NCBI GenBank assembly: GCA_958417225.1
Contig: CATZCM010000003.1
Coordinates: forward strand, 1 to 64,000
From: an uncultured Eubacteriales bacterium
GTDB taxonomy: Bacteria > Bacillota > Clostridia > Oscillospirales > Acutalibacteraceae
DNA length: 64,000 nt
Reading direction: 5' to 3'
In this document: piece by piece, positions 17,789 to 29,845 of the stretch
How the letters are laid out: each line of letters starts with the position of its first letter
How positions within the stretch are numbered: position 1 is the stretch's first letter
The notes under the pieces: model-generated
The model's database searches: none
What the model was told of the DNA's origin: nothing
What the model saw: only the letters and a program-made list of their open reading frames with translations
Position numbers and translations under genes: made by a program

Positions 17789-18823
17789 TCATAGATCACA
17801 TAAATTTTTCTTCATAATACTCGCTCGTCTTTCATCGCGATCAAGTGGTGTCATTTTCTCACCAACAATCCCCATTAAAGTAGCAGGTGGTATCATATAT
17901 AAAAGCTTATTTATAAACTCAATTGACAAATTATCAATCTCCCCAACTGACACACCAAGTCTTACATTTAATAAAAGTGCCGTACACTCATCAGCAGATA
18001 AAAGTTTGGCTGATTTTAGGATTCCAAGTGACCTTGCAATCACATCCTTTGTTTTTATGTTTTTCAACAAAGTTTCTCGTGCAACGCGTTCTTGTGCTAT
18101 CATTTGCTTTGCTACGTCTTGTAAATTCTTTATTGCATCATCCTCCGACAATCCAAGTGTTACCTGATTGGATAATTGATACATTGCAGATTTGGCTTTC
18201 GTCCCTTCCCCATATGTCCCACGGAGTGTTAATCCGAGTTTAGACAAATCCGTCTGCATTCGATCCATAACTCCATTTTCCTGAAGTGCCGGCAAATGCA
18301 ACATTACTGACGCGCGCATCCCTGTGCCTAAGTTCGTGGGACACTGGGTTAAATACCCAAGTCTATCATTAAATGCAAATTCAAGTTGCTCATCAAGTAA
18401 TGCATCAATTTTCCTGGCCACATCGTATACTTCAGAAAATTTTAATCCATACTGCATCACTTGAAGACGTATATGATCTTCCTCTCCTATCATTATACTA
18501 ACTATTGGATCAACACTATTTATATCATCGTTCATCAATAACAAACCTGATGGTTTTTTGTTCGATGCAAATGCTGGACTTATAAGATGTTTTTCCACCA
18601 AAGCAGTTTTTTCTATTTGACTTAGTGCATTCATATCATAATAAGTAAAATCCTTTGCTATCACAGAATTCCCTCCAATAATAGCATTCTTTACTAACTC
18701 ATTAACTTTTATTCGATCATTTTGCGAAAGTCTTTCTGGAAATGGGAATGCTTTTAGATTTCTAGCAAACCTAATTCTAACACTTATAACAATATCTTGA
18801 TCAAACTTAAATACTTTGCTCAT
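17789..18823 (-). CDS. mcsB: protein arginine kinase McsB
   Basis: McsB phosphorylates arginines on damaged proteins, marking them for ClpCP. It has the phosphagen-kinase-like catalytic domain: ISVRIRFARNLKAFPFPERLS near the N-terminus, MIGEEDHIRLQVMQYG, and LGYLTQCPTNLGTGMRASVMLHLPAL, where the Cys-x-Thr-Asn-x-Gly segment lines the active site. The ATG at 18823 is preferred since AGGTGA lies six bases before it; an alternative ATG is two codons upstream. It overlaps the end of mcsA by 17 bases. McsA at 18807 is its activator. Confidence 0.95.
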   Translation of the reverse strand: MSKVFKFDQDIVISVRIRFARNLKAFPFPERLSQNDRIKVNELVKNAIIGGNSVIAKDFTYYDMNALSQIEKTALVEKHLISPAFASNKKPSGLLLMNDDINSVDPIVSIMIGEEDHIRLQVMQYGLKFSEVYDVARKIDALLDEQLEFAFNDRLGYLTQCPTNLGTGMRASVMLHLPALQENGVMDRMQTDLSKLGLTLRGTYGEGTKAKSAMYQLSNQVTLGLSEDDAIKNLQDVAKQMIAQERVARETLLKNIKTKDVIARSLGILKSAKLLSADECTALLLNVRLGVSVGEIDNLSIEFINKLLYMIPPATLMGIVGEKMTPLDRDERRASIMKKNLCDL

Positions 18824-19334
18824 CGTCATTCACCTGCCCTTCTAAAATTTTAATCTGATCACGAAGTTCAGCCGCCATTTCGAAATTTTGAGTTTTTATA
18901 GCATCCTGCATTTTATCCTTTAAAATCAATATTTTTTTATGTATATCTGACGCATGATTTTTATCATCATTGGAATTTCGCCTAGATACATGCATACTTT
19001 TTCCGTGAATTCTTTCTATAATCGGAAGTAATTCTTTTGAAAATGTTTCATAACATTTCTCACATCCAACTTTTCCCGTAGATGAAATTTCATCATATGA
19101 CATATTGCACTTAGGGCACCTTTTTGTATTGGTATTTGGCACGTGTGATGATCCTCCTAGAACACCCGCCAATAAATTCCCCATATTAAAAGGAAATGAA
19201 AAATTTTCCACATTCATAACATAACCAAGTTTTTGTGCACATGCTGAACATAACATATATTCCTTCGTTTCATTTCCAACTGTAGTTTTAATACAAGTGT
19301 TTGCAGTGTTTTGATGACATGATTGACACAACAT
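18807..19334 (-). CDS. mcsA: McsA, zinc-finger activator of McsB
   Basis: McsA is a small zinc protein that activates McsB. Two pairs of CxxC at the N-terminus (MLCQSCHQ and MLCSACAQK) and two more (RCPKCNMSY, GCEKCYETF) form zinc ribbons; a UVR motif closes the protein (KMQDAIKTQNFEMAAELRDQ). It heads the operon, with a good promoter at 19453-19481. In many Firmicutes ctsR comes first in this operon; it is not here, and no clear CtsR heptad repeat (GGTCAAA pair) is visible upstream. Confidence 0.95.
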   Translation of the reverse strand: MLCQSCHQNTANTCIKTTVGNETKEYMLCSACAQKLGYVMNVENFSFPFNMGNLLAGVLGGSSHVPNTNTKRCPKCNMSYDEISSTGKVGCEKCYETFSKELLPIIERIHGKSMHVSRRNSNDDKNHASDIHKKILILKDKMQDAIKTQNFEMAAELRDQIKILEGQVNDDEQSI

Positions 19335-19452
19335 AAAAAAACCTCCTTTATATTAGTAACGCAACTTAACATCAATCAAAATTAATAAGATCCACGCATA
19401 TCACCAGATCAAATGTCTTACAGAATGGATAACATGCGGTCTTATACTATGT

Positions 19453-19481
19453 ATTATACTCCATAAATTTATATATTGCAA
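19453..19481 (-). promoter_or_regulatory. sigma-A-type promoter of mcsA-mcsB-clpC-ruvX
   Basis: On the minus strand TTGCAA, 17-base spacer, TATAAT, about 120 bases before mcsA. No CtsR or CIRCE-like operator is seen nearby. The remaining bases between 19482 and 19611 hold nothing recognisable. Confidence 0.65.
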
Positions 19482-19611
19482 CTTAATACTTTATAATAAA
19501 AAATAATCAACATACCACAAAAACGTAGTATGTCTTATAAATAATATAGTAATAAAGTATTTAAAAAATGCTAATAAAACCTAGTCAAGTACTTTTCACT
19601 TTAATCTACAT

Positions 19612-21177
19612 TTATACGTCCTCCACCTTAATTTTATGGGTTTTCAGCTTACTATCGTACGAAATCCCCACTGCTAACTTTTGTCCTGTATATTCATCCA
19701 ACGCTCTCGCGTAACGCTTTTCTCGTATCTGCTTCAGTGCTTCCTCTGGAGTCGAATCTTTCTTTAACTCAATAATAAATGCTGGTTTTGATTTATTATT
19801 CGGGAAAAAGATAAAATCAGCAAATCCTATCCCTGCCGGCATTTCACGTACAACTTTGTACTGTGACCTTGCATTCAGGTACACAAGTGTAATAACACAC
19901 GCAAGTGAATTTTCATCATTGTACTTAATTATCGGAATATTTATATCATGTGCCTCTTGAATTAATCGTTCCATCGTTTTTGTATCTTTTTTTATTGTTG
20001 CTTCGAGCATCTCATTTGACTGTAAAACTAGTTTGGATATTTCTCCCATCTTGTGGCTACGCAACGCATAATCAAACTTTATTCGAAGTTCTTTATTGGG
20101 AATCCTGAGTTCCTCATCATAATAGCTCAAAAATCCATAAACCGTCATCGCTGATAATATTTCATCTCTTGTATTCAAACTAATCTTTTCTGCACTGTAA
20201 CCTTCAAGTAGGATATGTACTGGTATTCCAGACACCATTCGCACTATATCATCTCGAACTGCTTCAATATTATTTTCAATATAGTAACTTATCTCATCCA
20301 TTGGGCCTGTATTCGTCCAATAACTTTGGCAATCTCCTTCATCAAGCGCATAATAAACAGACCTCGGATTGTATATCTCTAATCCACTGTAACTTTTATA
20401 TCCATCGTACCATTCCTTGAGTTCATTCATCGTAATAACTTCTTGCTTCGAACACAATCTTTCTACCTCAGATTCAGTAAAACCAAAAAATGAATCAAAT
20501 TTCTTATCATTCATCATATTGTATTCCCTAAACATATTTAGCGCTGAACCAGACGAATACTTCGCTATTGGCAATACTCCAGTCATATACGCAAGTTCCA
20601 CATATGGTTTATCTTTTAGCAAATCCTTCAAAAACTGCAGAAAACTTTCCCTCTCCGCCTCCGAAAAGAACTTATTGTTAAAAATGTAATCCCATTCGTC
20701 CAGAATAAAAATGAAACCTTCACGGGTTTCACTGTAAACCTGTGTAAAAAGATCTGACAACGACCATAATGGATCAATCTCCAAATTTTCATAAACACTT
20801 TTTAAATCGTTAATAAGTAAGCTCACATATCGATCAATGAATTCTTCGTACGTACAATTTATTTTCGGCATCTCACTAAAAGTTAAATAGATCACGTTAT
20901 ACTTATTCAAGTGTTCAAGATACGATGGATCACTTGATACTTCAAGCTTATCAAATAAATTCTTAAAATTTGCGTTTTTTGAGTAGTAGCACGCAAGCAT
21001 CATCGCATTGACAGTCTTTCCAAATCTTCTCGGACGAGTTATACATATATATCTGTCTTTTTTCCCAACAATGTTATTAATTTTACTTATCATTTCACTT
21101 TTGTCCACAAAATATCTTTCACGCGTCATTCGTTCAAATTCGTTGTCATTAAACAATCCATTCAAAATATGCCCCAT
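19612..21177 (-). CDS. AAA-ATPase-like protein with C-terminal PD-(D/E)XK nuclease domain
   Basis: Complete 521-residue member of the AAA_34/DUF1703 family. The N-terminal ATPase has YFVDKSEMI, a P-loop ITRPRRFGKT near residues 41-50 and a Walker-B-like FIFILDEWDYIF near 155. The C-terminal domain shows the nuclease signature FADFIFFPNN..PAFIIELKKDSTPEEALKQI, with the Asp and Glu-x-Lys of the PD-(D/E)XK core. Many copies per genome are common in gut anaerobes; their role is unproven. The gene cut by the left window edge is a paralogue. A promoter is seen at 21209-21237; the gene appears monocistronic. Confidence 0.9.
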   Translation of the reverse strand: MGHILNGLFNDNEFERMTRERYFVDKSEMISKINNIVGKKDRYICITRPRRFGKTVNAMMLACYYSKNANFKNLFDKLEVSSDPSYLEHLNKYNVIYLTFSEMPKINCTYEEFIDRYVSLLINDLKSVYENLEIDPLWSLSDLFTQVYSETREGFIFILDEWDYIFNNKFFSEAERESFLQFLKDLLKDKPYVELAYMTGVLPIAKYSSGSALNMFREYNMMNDKKFDSFFGFTESEVERLCSKQEVITMNELKEWYDGYKSYSGLEIYNPRSVYYALDEGDCQSYWTNTGPMDEISYYIENNIEAVRDDIVRMVSGIPVHILLEGYSAEKISLNTRDEILSAMTVYGFLSYYDEELRIPNKELRIKFDYALRSHKMGEISKLVLQSNEMLEATIKKDTKTMERLIQEAHDINIPIIKYNDENSLACVITLVYLNARSQYKVVREMPAGIGFADFIFFPNNKSKPAFIIELKKDSTPEEALKQIREKRYARALDEYTGQKLAVGISYDSKLKTHKIKVEDV

Positions 21178-21208
21178 AGTGCCACTTCCTTTCCTTAATA
21201 CTACATTT

Positions 21209-21237
21209 ATTATACCACATCATTTGTCCCACGGCAA
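21209..21237 (-). promoter_or_regulatory. possible promoter of the AAA-ATPase/nuclease gene
   Basis: Minus strand TTGCCG, 17 bases, TATAAT, 31 bases before the ATG. The -35 is a moderate match. Confidence 0.5.
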
Positions 21238-21792
21238 CATATAAATAATTTTTTGAATTTTCCCAGTTTTTCATAACCAAATAAAACCAACATAATCAAA
21301 TAATAACATGTACATTGAATAGGGAAAATTTTGATCAGATGTCCCTTAAACACACTTTAAAAGCACAGCAAGTAGACCATCAACTTTTATTCATTCCACA
21401 TATTTGCTTAAAAAGCCTCTTAGCAACTACTTTTATCACTTTCCATCAATTAGTACCGCTACATCCAATAGTTATTGTTAGTAACGAACTCAACCTTTTA
21501 ATAAAATTAAGTAACAGTTACCCTATTATTTTTCAGTACATAAGGTAAACTTTAACACTTACAACTCTAAGATGTTTGTCTATACTTTTGAGATTTTATA
21601 TCAAAGGCATCAATTCTTTCTAAACCTGCAAATCCTTCGGAATCAAATTTTAACATATTTTTAAAGTGCTAAAAAAATTACTATGAAAACACCATTTTAT
21701 AAACTAAAAATGATTATTTCACAGTAACTATTTTTTGAGTTCACATTATTTCTCGTCGCTATAACTAAACAAACTTTTTTCAACTTACGAAC
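21238..21792. other. 555-bp A+T-rich intergenic region without a convincing gene
   Basis: The only long frame (plus strand 21315-21548, 77 codons) has no ribosome site and an unnatural composition. I see no strong hairpin, RNA gene or repeat here. Confidence 0.5.
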
Positions 21793-22275
21793 TTATTCAA
21801 TTTTCAATCCTTTCACCCAATTCATAAGATCCTCACTCTTAATATCATACCTAAACACTTTCCCCTTCAACAATTTTGCTCCTTTGCAACTCGGAGAAAG
21901 TTTTTCATTTGTTTTTCCCATGCCACTTCCGCCGGAGGTAGCAAATGGAACAATAACCTTCCCATTAAAATCGCAACTTTCCAAAAACGTATTAACAATG
22001 GTAGGCGCAACATACCACCATATTGGGAATCCAATAAACACTGTATCATACTCACTAGCATTAGAAAGTGTTTGTGCAATTTCTGGACGAAACTGCAAAT
22101 TTTCCATCTCAATTGAACTGCGGCTTTTTTTATTAGTCCAATCAAGATCCGCATCAGTATACAAAATCTTAGGTTTAATCTCAAATAAATCCGCATTTAT
22201 GGTTTCTGCTAAACGTTTAGCGACGTTCTTCGTCACTCCAGTTGCTGAAAAATACGCTACAAGTTTCTTATTCAT
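21793..22275 (-). CDS. flavodoxin family protein
   Basis: Single-domain FMN-binding electron carrier or small reductase of 160 aa. The phosphate-binding loop is near the N-terminus (VAYFSATGVTKNVAKRLAE), the IFIGFPIWWYVAPTIVNTFLE segment follows around residue 78, with the flavin-stacking Trp-Trp-Tyr, and FATSGGSGMGKT around 112 closes the site. This is the flavodoxin_4-type pattern, seen in NAD(P)H-dependent flavoproteins. The ATG at 22275 has GGAGGG seven bases upstream. It follows the alcohol dehydrogenase gene by about 130 bp and might share its transcript; a partner is not evident. Confidence 0.88.
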   Translation of the reverse strand: MNKKLVAYFSATGVTKNVAKRLAETINADLFEIKPKILYTDADLDWTNKKSRSSIEMENLQFRPEIAQTLSNASEYDTVFIGFPIWWYVAPTIVNTFLESCDFNGKVIVPFATSGGSGMGKTNEKLSPSCKGAKLLKGKVFRYDIKSEDLMNWVKGLKIE

Positions 22276-22402
22276 ATATTTCCCTCCATCACTCACAAAT
22301 TAACACATATTAAAAAAATATCTACTGTTATCCACATGGCACCATGTAAAACCTTGTTACTTTTTCAAATTATGCGCCAATACATGATGACACAATATAT
22401 TA

Positions 22403-23566
22403 TTAGTAAGCTTCCTGTAAAATAGTCAAAATTTCTTGTTTTGTCATTTTTTTGTATCCGCCACCAACTTCAGTCGAATTTGCAATCTTAGGAAGCATTT
22501 CTTCTGTAGCACCGATATCACGTAACCTAGTAGGAAGTTCCATCTTTTTTATAAATTCGTCAAGTTTTTCAATGCCCATAAGAGCTGCTTCATACTTGGG
22601 CATTGAATCAGTATCAACATCCCACATTTTTTTTGCAAAACGGGCAAACTTATCCCACCCAAACTTATATATATGCTTGTAATATGGAACAGACAAAACT
22701 GCAAGCCCCACTCCATGTGCGCAATTTGTATATGCACTAAGCTGATGCTCAATCATATGAACTTGCCAATCCTGTCTCTTGGAAAGCCCCGTAATTTGAT
22801 TAAGTGCCATAGTTGAGCACCACATGATATTACTTTTAATTTCATAATTTCTAGGATTTCGCAAAGCAATTTCCGTACTGTGCCGTAATGATTGAAAAAC
22901 ACCTTCAATAATATAATCTGTTGTATTGTCATCAAATCCAGTAAAATATTGCTCCATCAGATGCGACATCGCATCAAAAATTCCGCTCACCATCTGAAGT
23001 TTCGGAACTCCAAAGGTATAATTTGGGTTAAGAATTGAAAATTTAGGGTTCACTTCAGGAGGGAAAACTCTACCACATTTTATCATTTCATCCTCATTGG
23101 TAATTACTGAACCACCGTTCATCTCTGAACCAGTTCCTGAAAGCGTCGGTATACATCCTACTGGAATAATCTCATTATCCACATCTTCTTTATTCACCCA
23201 GTAACGTTGCCACGGATCACCTTTACAATGTGCAGATACGGAAATAGCTTTTGCACAATCAATCACCGAACCGCCACCCACTGCCAAAATAAGATCTATA
23301 TTATTTTCTCTTGCAAATTTCGCACATTCCATCATTTGTTTGTATGTTGGATTAGGTTTGATTCCAGATAGTTCAATAATATTTTTCCCCGAATTTTTAA
23401 GAACTTCCGACACTTGATCATATACAACAATTTTTTTTATCGAACCTTCACCGTATAAAAAAAGAATATTGTCTCCATAATTCTTAAGTTCCTCCGACAA
23501 ATGTGATAAAGCAGTTTTACCAAAATAAACTTTGGTAGGATTGTAATAATAAAAGTCTAAAATCAT
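22403..23566 (-). CDS. iron-containing alcohol dehydrogenase (NADH/NADPH-dependent butanol dehydrogenase type)
   Basis: Group III dehydrogenase that reduces aldehydes such as butyraldehyde in fermentation. It begins FYYYNPTKVYFGK, typical of the BdhA/YugJ/YqhD branch. Nucleotide-binding GGGSVIDCAKAI is near residue 96, and metal ligands lie in FDAMSHLMEQYF and HMIEHQLSAYTNCAHGVGLAV. Length 387 aa is normal. Fermentative redox balancing is inferred; the physiological substrate cannot be told by eye. Confidence 0.92.
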   Translation of the reverse strand: MILDFYYYNPTKVYFGKTALSHLSEELKNYGDNILFLYGEGSIKKIVVYDQVSEVLKNSGKNIIELSGIKPNPTYKQMMECAKFARENNIDLILAVGGGSVIDCAKAISVSAHCKGDPWQRYWVNKEDVDNEIIPVGCIPTLSGTGSEMNGGSVITNEDEMIKCGRVFPPEVNPKFSILNPNYTFGVPKLQMVSGIFDAMSHLMEQYFTGFDDNTTDYIIEGVFQSLRHSTEIALRNPRNYEIKSNIMWCSTMALNQITGLSKRQDWQVHMIEHQLSAYTNCAHGVGLAVLSVPYYKHIYKFGWDKFARFAKKMWDVDTDSMPKYEAALMGIEKLDEFIKKMELPTRLRDIGATEEMLPKIANSTEVGGGYKKMTKQEILTILQEAY

Positions 23567-23773
23567 TCCAGTACACTCCCCTTTTGTTTAATATTTGAAG
23601 ATAATCAATGTTATCAATCAAACCATACAATAAATTCATTTTTCAAAATAAATACTATATCTTAATTCATTTAGAAAATCCACCATATGCTAAAAAATAT
23701 TTATTTAACACAAGTTACAAACACCATGTAGTTTTTCTCATCAAATCAAATAAATACAAATTACATAAAAAAG

Positions 23774-23800
23774 CCCAGCAAACACGTATAGTTTGCTAGG
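23774..23800 (-). terminator. terminator after tRNA-Ser
   Basis: CCTAGCAAAC and GTTTGCTGGG pair around a short loop, followed on the minus strand by CTTTTTT, eight bases past the tRNA CCA. Confidence 0.8.
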
Positions 23801-23807
23801 TTTCAAT

Positions 23808-23896
23808 TGGCGGAGAGGATGGGATTCGAACCCATGTGCGATTACTCGCAAACTGATTTCGAGTCAGCCCCGTTATGACCTCTTCGATACCTCTCC
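23808..23896 (-). tRNA. tRNA-Ser (anticodon CGA)
   Basis: The minus strand reads GGAGAGG at 23896, pairing with CCTCTCC before G-CCA at 23808. The anticodon stem GCTGA/TCAGT holds the loop CTCGAAA, so the anticodon is CGA, decoding UCG. A long variable arm (TTTGCGAGTAATCGCA) and the TTCGAATC T loop confirm a class II serine tRNA. CCA is encoded. A terminator follows at once. Confidence 0.96.
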
Positions 23897-24064
23897 ATAT
23901 ACATTTCAGCCAGCAAATTTCATTACTTTTCCAAAACTCCAAAAGAGTCAAAAGCTATTAAACTTACTTTTTGAAAATCCGCATTCGTATAAACACAAAT
24001 TTATCAGTTCACACGATAAATTGATTATAGCACACAAAATTCATTCTGTCAACATTTTTTTATA

Positions 24065-24091
24065 AAGGCGACACCAAAACGGCATCGCCTT
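24065..24091 (-). terminator. terminator after gap
   Basis: AAGGCGA (24085-24091 complement) and TCGCCTT pair across a 13-base loop, followed on the minus strand by TATAAAAAAAT; the T-run is modest but position fits. Confidence 0.6.
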
Positions 24092-24099
24092 AAAAAATC

Positions 24100-25137
<1,038 letters not shown>

Positions 25138-25151
25138 TCATTTATATTGTT

Positions 25152-25180
25152 ATTTTACCAAAGTAGATACTTTTTTTCAA
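25152..25180 (-). promoter_or_regulatory. sigma-A-type promoter of gap
   Basis: Minus strand TTGAAA, 17 bases, TAAAAT, about 30 bases before the gap start. Confidence 0.6.
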
Positions 25181-25392
25181 TGGTATAAATCACGTTGTTT
25201 TTAGTAAATTACAATTTTTTTTCATTAACTATTAACTAATTTGTAAAGTCTACTCATTTAATTCAATTCATCAAAAATATCAATCACATTCATAAAATCT
25301 TACAAAGTAAAAAAAATCACAATTGTCATAAATCATAGACAAGCCCAATATTATTTAGTATAGCAATAAAAAGTTTGAGAGGCGAAAATAAA

Positions 25393-26406
25393 ATGAAAAA
25401 AATAATATGTACAGCAATAGGTTTATTCATGTTCACTGGTCTCATGCCACTACTAATATGCGGAAAACGTCCTACTATATCAATTCCAGTTAACACAGCA
25501 TCCGTATCGTTACCACCCGCTGTAAACACACCACAACAAAGCAAATCATCTGAAGCACCATCATTTAAGATTCTTGACACATCCACATCTCAGATTATAT
25601 CCATTCCTGATCGAGAATTCATGTACGGAGCACTTCCTTACGAAGTTCCACCCACTTTTGAACCAGAAGCTTTAAAAGCACAGGCCATTGCTATATATAC
25701 ATACTTTAGCAGAGCCCGTAAAAAAGAACGTTGCAATTCCACTCAAGATCCTAACACTCCAGATTTTAAAGCTAATCTTTCAGCTGGAGAATTTTATCTT
25801 TCTAACGACCAACTTAAAAACAAGTTTGGCAGTTCATTTGATGAACATTTTGCTAAAATAAAGTCCATAGTAGACAGTGTGTTTGGTGAAGAGATTGTTT
25901 TTGAAGATGAACCCATCCTCGCAATGTATCACGCAATATCAGGTGGATCAACTGAATGTTGTAAAGACGTTTTTGTAGAAGACATTCCATACTTAAAATC
26001 TGTACCAAGCCCTGGTGACATGGTAGCCCCTGGATACAAAAGTACAAAAGAATTCACTGATGACGAGTTCAAAGCTATCGCATCAAGCGTAACTGAAACA
26101 CCTCTACCTGACGACAAAGGACAATGGATATCAAATATTAAATCAACCCCTTCAGGACATATAATTTCATTAAACCTCGGCACAAATGAAATTAGTGGCA
26201 ACCAAATAAGATCGTTATTTTCTCTTAGATCAGGTAAATTCGATATATCATTTCAAGATGGAAAAGTCATATTCACGGTGTATGGGTACGGACATTGCGT
26301 CGGAATGAGCCAATATGGTGCCCAATATATGGCATTGCAGGGCTCTACTTATAAAGAAATAATTTCATGGTACTACCCTGGCACTGAAATAAAACATCAA
26401 ATTTAA
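25393..26406 (+). CDS. spoIID: SpoIID/LytB domain protein (stage II sporulation protein D)
   Basis: SpoIID is a membrane-anchored lytic transglycosylase of the DMP engulfment complex. An N-terminal membrane anchor (IICTAIGLFMFTGLMPLLI) precedes a Pro/Ser-rich linker and the SpoIID domain: MYGALPYEVPPTFEPEALKAQAIAIYTY includes the catalytic-Glu helix region, AISGGSTECC follows, and the C-terminus has YGYGHCVGMSQYGAQYMA, the family signature. The ATG at 25393 has GAGAGG ten bases upstream. It stands alone between divergent gap and convergent glucokinase. Substrate groove residues look intact. Other LytB-type proteins are possible, but length (337 aa) and layout fit SpoIID. Confidence 0.9.
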   Translation: MKKIICTAIGLFMFTGLMPLLICGKRPTISIPVNTASVSLPPAVNTPQQSKSSEAPSFKILDTSTSQIISIPDREFMYGALPYEVPPTFEPEALKAQAIAIYTYFSRARKKERCNSTQDPNTPDFKANLSAGEFYLSNDQLKNKFGSSFDEHFAKIKSIVDSVFGEEIVFEDEPILAMYHAISGGSTECCKDVFVEDIPYLKSVPSPGDMVAPGYKSTKEFTDDEFKAIASSVTETPLPDDKGQWISNIKSTPSGHIISLNLGTNEISGNQIRSLFSLRSGKFDISFQDGKVIFTVYGYGHCVGMSQYGAQYMALQGSTYKEIISWYYPGTEIKHQI

Positions 26407-26439
26407 TAATCCATATATGATTCACACTTATCACAAATC

Positions 26440-27399
26440 TTACAATTTCACTCCTTGTAGTGCCGCACCTATAATTCCTGCGTCATTGCCAAGTTGCGCT
26501 TTAACTATGCTAGTTTTTTTTGATGAATGGGAATTGTAGGACTCACGATAAACTATTTCACGGAGAGGATCAAGCAAGAAATCCCCCTCATTACTTAGTC
26601 CTCCACCAATACATAAAACTTCCGGTTGAATCATATTCACAAGATTTGTTACACCACATGCAAGATCTGCAATATACGCATCAACTACTTGTTTTGCTAC
26701 AAGGTCTTGCTGTTTCATCGCAGTAAATGCCGTTCTTCCACTCACTTTCTCAATGTCACCATCTACCATATCCCACATTATTGTACTATCTCTATCAAAC
26801 TTCGATAAAATTTCCTTTGTTGTTCTTACAAGCCCACGTGCAGATGCATACGTCTCAAAACATCCTCGTCTTCCACAGGCACAACGTCTTCCATTTTTGT
26901 GTATCACCATATGTCCCGTCTCTCCTGCCATGTAGTTAAACCCAGTATAAATTTTCCCTCCTATTATGACACCAGTACCTATACCAGTCCCAATCGTTAA
27001 AGTGATTGACGTACTACTGTGTTGAGCCGCTCCTTGCATATATTCTCCTAGTGCCGCTAAATTAGCATCATTCCCAATAAATATCTTTTTTGAAAAAAAT
27101 TTTGCCATTTCATTGCGCAGTTCAAAATTTTCTAAAAAAAGGTTAGGCGAATATTCGATAACCCCTGAATTTGTATTTACCGCACCTGGACATCCAAGCC
27201 CAATCGAATGCACATCCTTTAAATCAACATTTACACTTTTCAGAGAATTTTCTATAAGTCGTCTGATATCATCACAAATATCCCTCCCTGACCTTGGTAC
27301 ATTCGTTTTACATTTTGATTTAAAAATAATGTTTTTGTTATCATCCAATACTCCAACTACTAAATTGGTCCCGCCTATATCCACACCAATATAATACAT
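26440..27399 (-). CDS. glcK: ROK family glucokinase
   Basis: Cytoplasmic ATP-dependent glucose kinase. It has the ATP site YYIGVDIGGTNLVVGV, the sugar-binding Asn-Asp (IFIGNDANLAALGE), ITLTIGTGIGTGVIIGG and the ROK zinc motif HMVIHKNGRRCACGRRGCFE near residue 160, followed by ETYAS. Length 319 aa is normal for GlcK. It converges with spoIID. A small possibility is another hexose specificity, but the motif set matches glucokinase. Confidence 0.93.
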   Translation of the reverse strand: MYYIGVDIGGTNLVVGVLDDNKNIIFKSKCKTNVPRSGRDICDDIRRLIENSLKSVNVDLKDVHSIGLGCPGAVNTNSGVIEYSPNLFLENFELRNEMAKFFSKKIFIGNDANLAALGEYMQGAAQHSSTSITLTIGTGIGTGVIIGGKIYTGFNYMAGETGHMVIHKNGRRCACGRRGCFETYASARGLVRTTKEILSKFDRDSTIMWDMVDGDIEKVSGRTAFTAMKQQDLVAKQVVDAYIADLACGVTNLVNMIQPEVLCIGGGLSNEGDFLLDPLREIVYRESYNSHSSKKTSIVKAQLGNDAGIIGAALQGVKL

Positions 27400-27661
27400 A
27401 CGACAACCTCATTTCATATCAGGAAAACTTTCTTAGAAATCATCCATTTAAAATATATTTAACAAAATTAAACTAATTTTTATTTTAAATGTATTTAATT
27501 AAATTGTCAATAAAAAAGTCATTAGTTTTAATTTAATTAAGCGATTCAATAAAAATACATACAACCCCATAAATATAGCTAAACAAAAAAACGTACATTT
27601 TCTGGTTTGACGAGTGCTTTTTCTGCAAAACTACCAAGTATACAAAACATAAATTAATAAT

Positions 27662-27691
27662 GCTCCTCCCAACATATATAGTGGGAAGAGC
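27662..27691 (-). terminator. hairpin after the collagen-like gene
   Basis: GCTCTTCCCA and TGGGAGGAGC pair (one G-U) with loop CTATATATGT on the minus strand, 35 bases past the stop; the following ATTATTAATTT is a poor T tract. The rest of 27400-27661 holds nothing recognisable. Confidence 0.4.
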
Positions 27692-27725
27692 CCTAAAACA
27701 ATTGCTATAAAACTAAAAAATATTT

Positions 27726-29101
<1,376 letters not shown>

Positions 29102-29133
29102 CTCTCAATCTCCTTACAAAAGTACTATAACCT

Positions 29134-29142
29134 TATTTTATG
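29134..29142 (-). promoter_or_regulatory. possible sigma-K-like -10 element of the collagen-like gene
   Basis: Minus-strand CATAAAATA matches the CATANNNTA form of sigma-K -10 boxes, with an AC about 15 bases upstream, 33 bases before the start codon. Weak evidence by itself, but it fits mother-cell expression of an exosporium protein. Confidence 0.3.
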
Positions 29143-29845
29143 CACTAAACAAAAAAGTTGGGACACCTACTACATAGACAGCACTAAGGACGAATAGACC
29201 TATAACCTAAGATTATTATACTTGGCATCTCAGTGAGCACAGATCTAACTTAGGTAGTAAATTGTCAAAGTTTTTCGCCACCTTTGTTATAACTCTGTAC
29301 TACAGTTTCAACTTTAATTATTACCTCTGTTACTCAACAATAACTTCTACTTATTTAGTAATACTTTCTACTTCTTTCAAATTTAGAACCAGTGCAGTTC
29401 GTTCCTAATTGAAAAGGTTAGACACTAAAAAAACGAATGTTTAATTATGTAAGATAACTTGAATGAAATAATGGAGTAATGACCTAAAACGTCCACCCCA
29501 TTATTCCAACTGGTGTCTATCAACGAAAGTTAAAGCGTCAAAAAACTAGTGAGTTCGGCTGAGAATAATCATCCCTGAACAATACAAAAGTTGCAAAAAT
29601 TCGGATAGTATCTCCTGTATACCGGAAATCTACAAAAACACTCAAAGTAAGAATGTAAATAATACTCTCTAACGAAATTGTAAATATACAAAACTAAACT
29701 TACGCTCTTATAGAAACCTAGTGTGGCAATAAAACATCGTAATTTTTTACTGACAGATACAAAAAAGACAAAAAACTTCAATCTTACATCTACCGATAAC
29801 CTAATTAAATAATTTTAATACCTGCATTTTTGACGATTAGTATGT
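29143..29845. other. 700-bp region without a convincing gene
   Basis: No frame has both a ribosome site and normal composition; the 70-codon minus frame at 29569-29781 is hydrophobic, lacks a ribosome site and is doubtful. A weak hairpin (TGGAGTAATG/CATTATTCCA) lies near 29470-29510. Confidence 0.4.

Noticed and set aside
19335..19520. CtsR or CIRCE operator upstream of mcsA
   Set aside because: GATCAAATGTC-like bases do not form the required GGTCAAA tandem, and no GAGTGCTAA inverted repeat is present.
23793..24065. 90-codon frame across tRNA-Ser
   Set aside because: It runs antisense through the tRNA and its terminator.
29569..29781. 70-codon hydrophobic minus frame
   Set aside because: No ribosome site and phenylalanine/cysteine-rich composition typical of chance A+T-rich frames.
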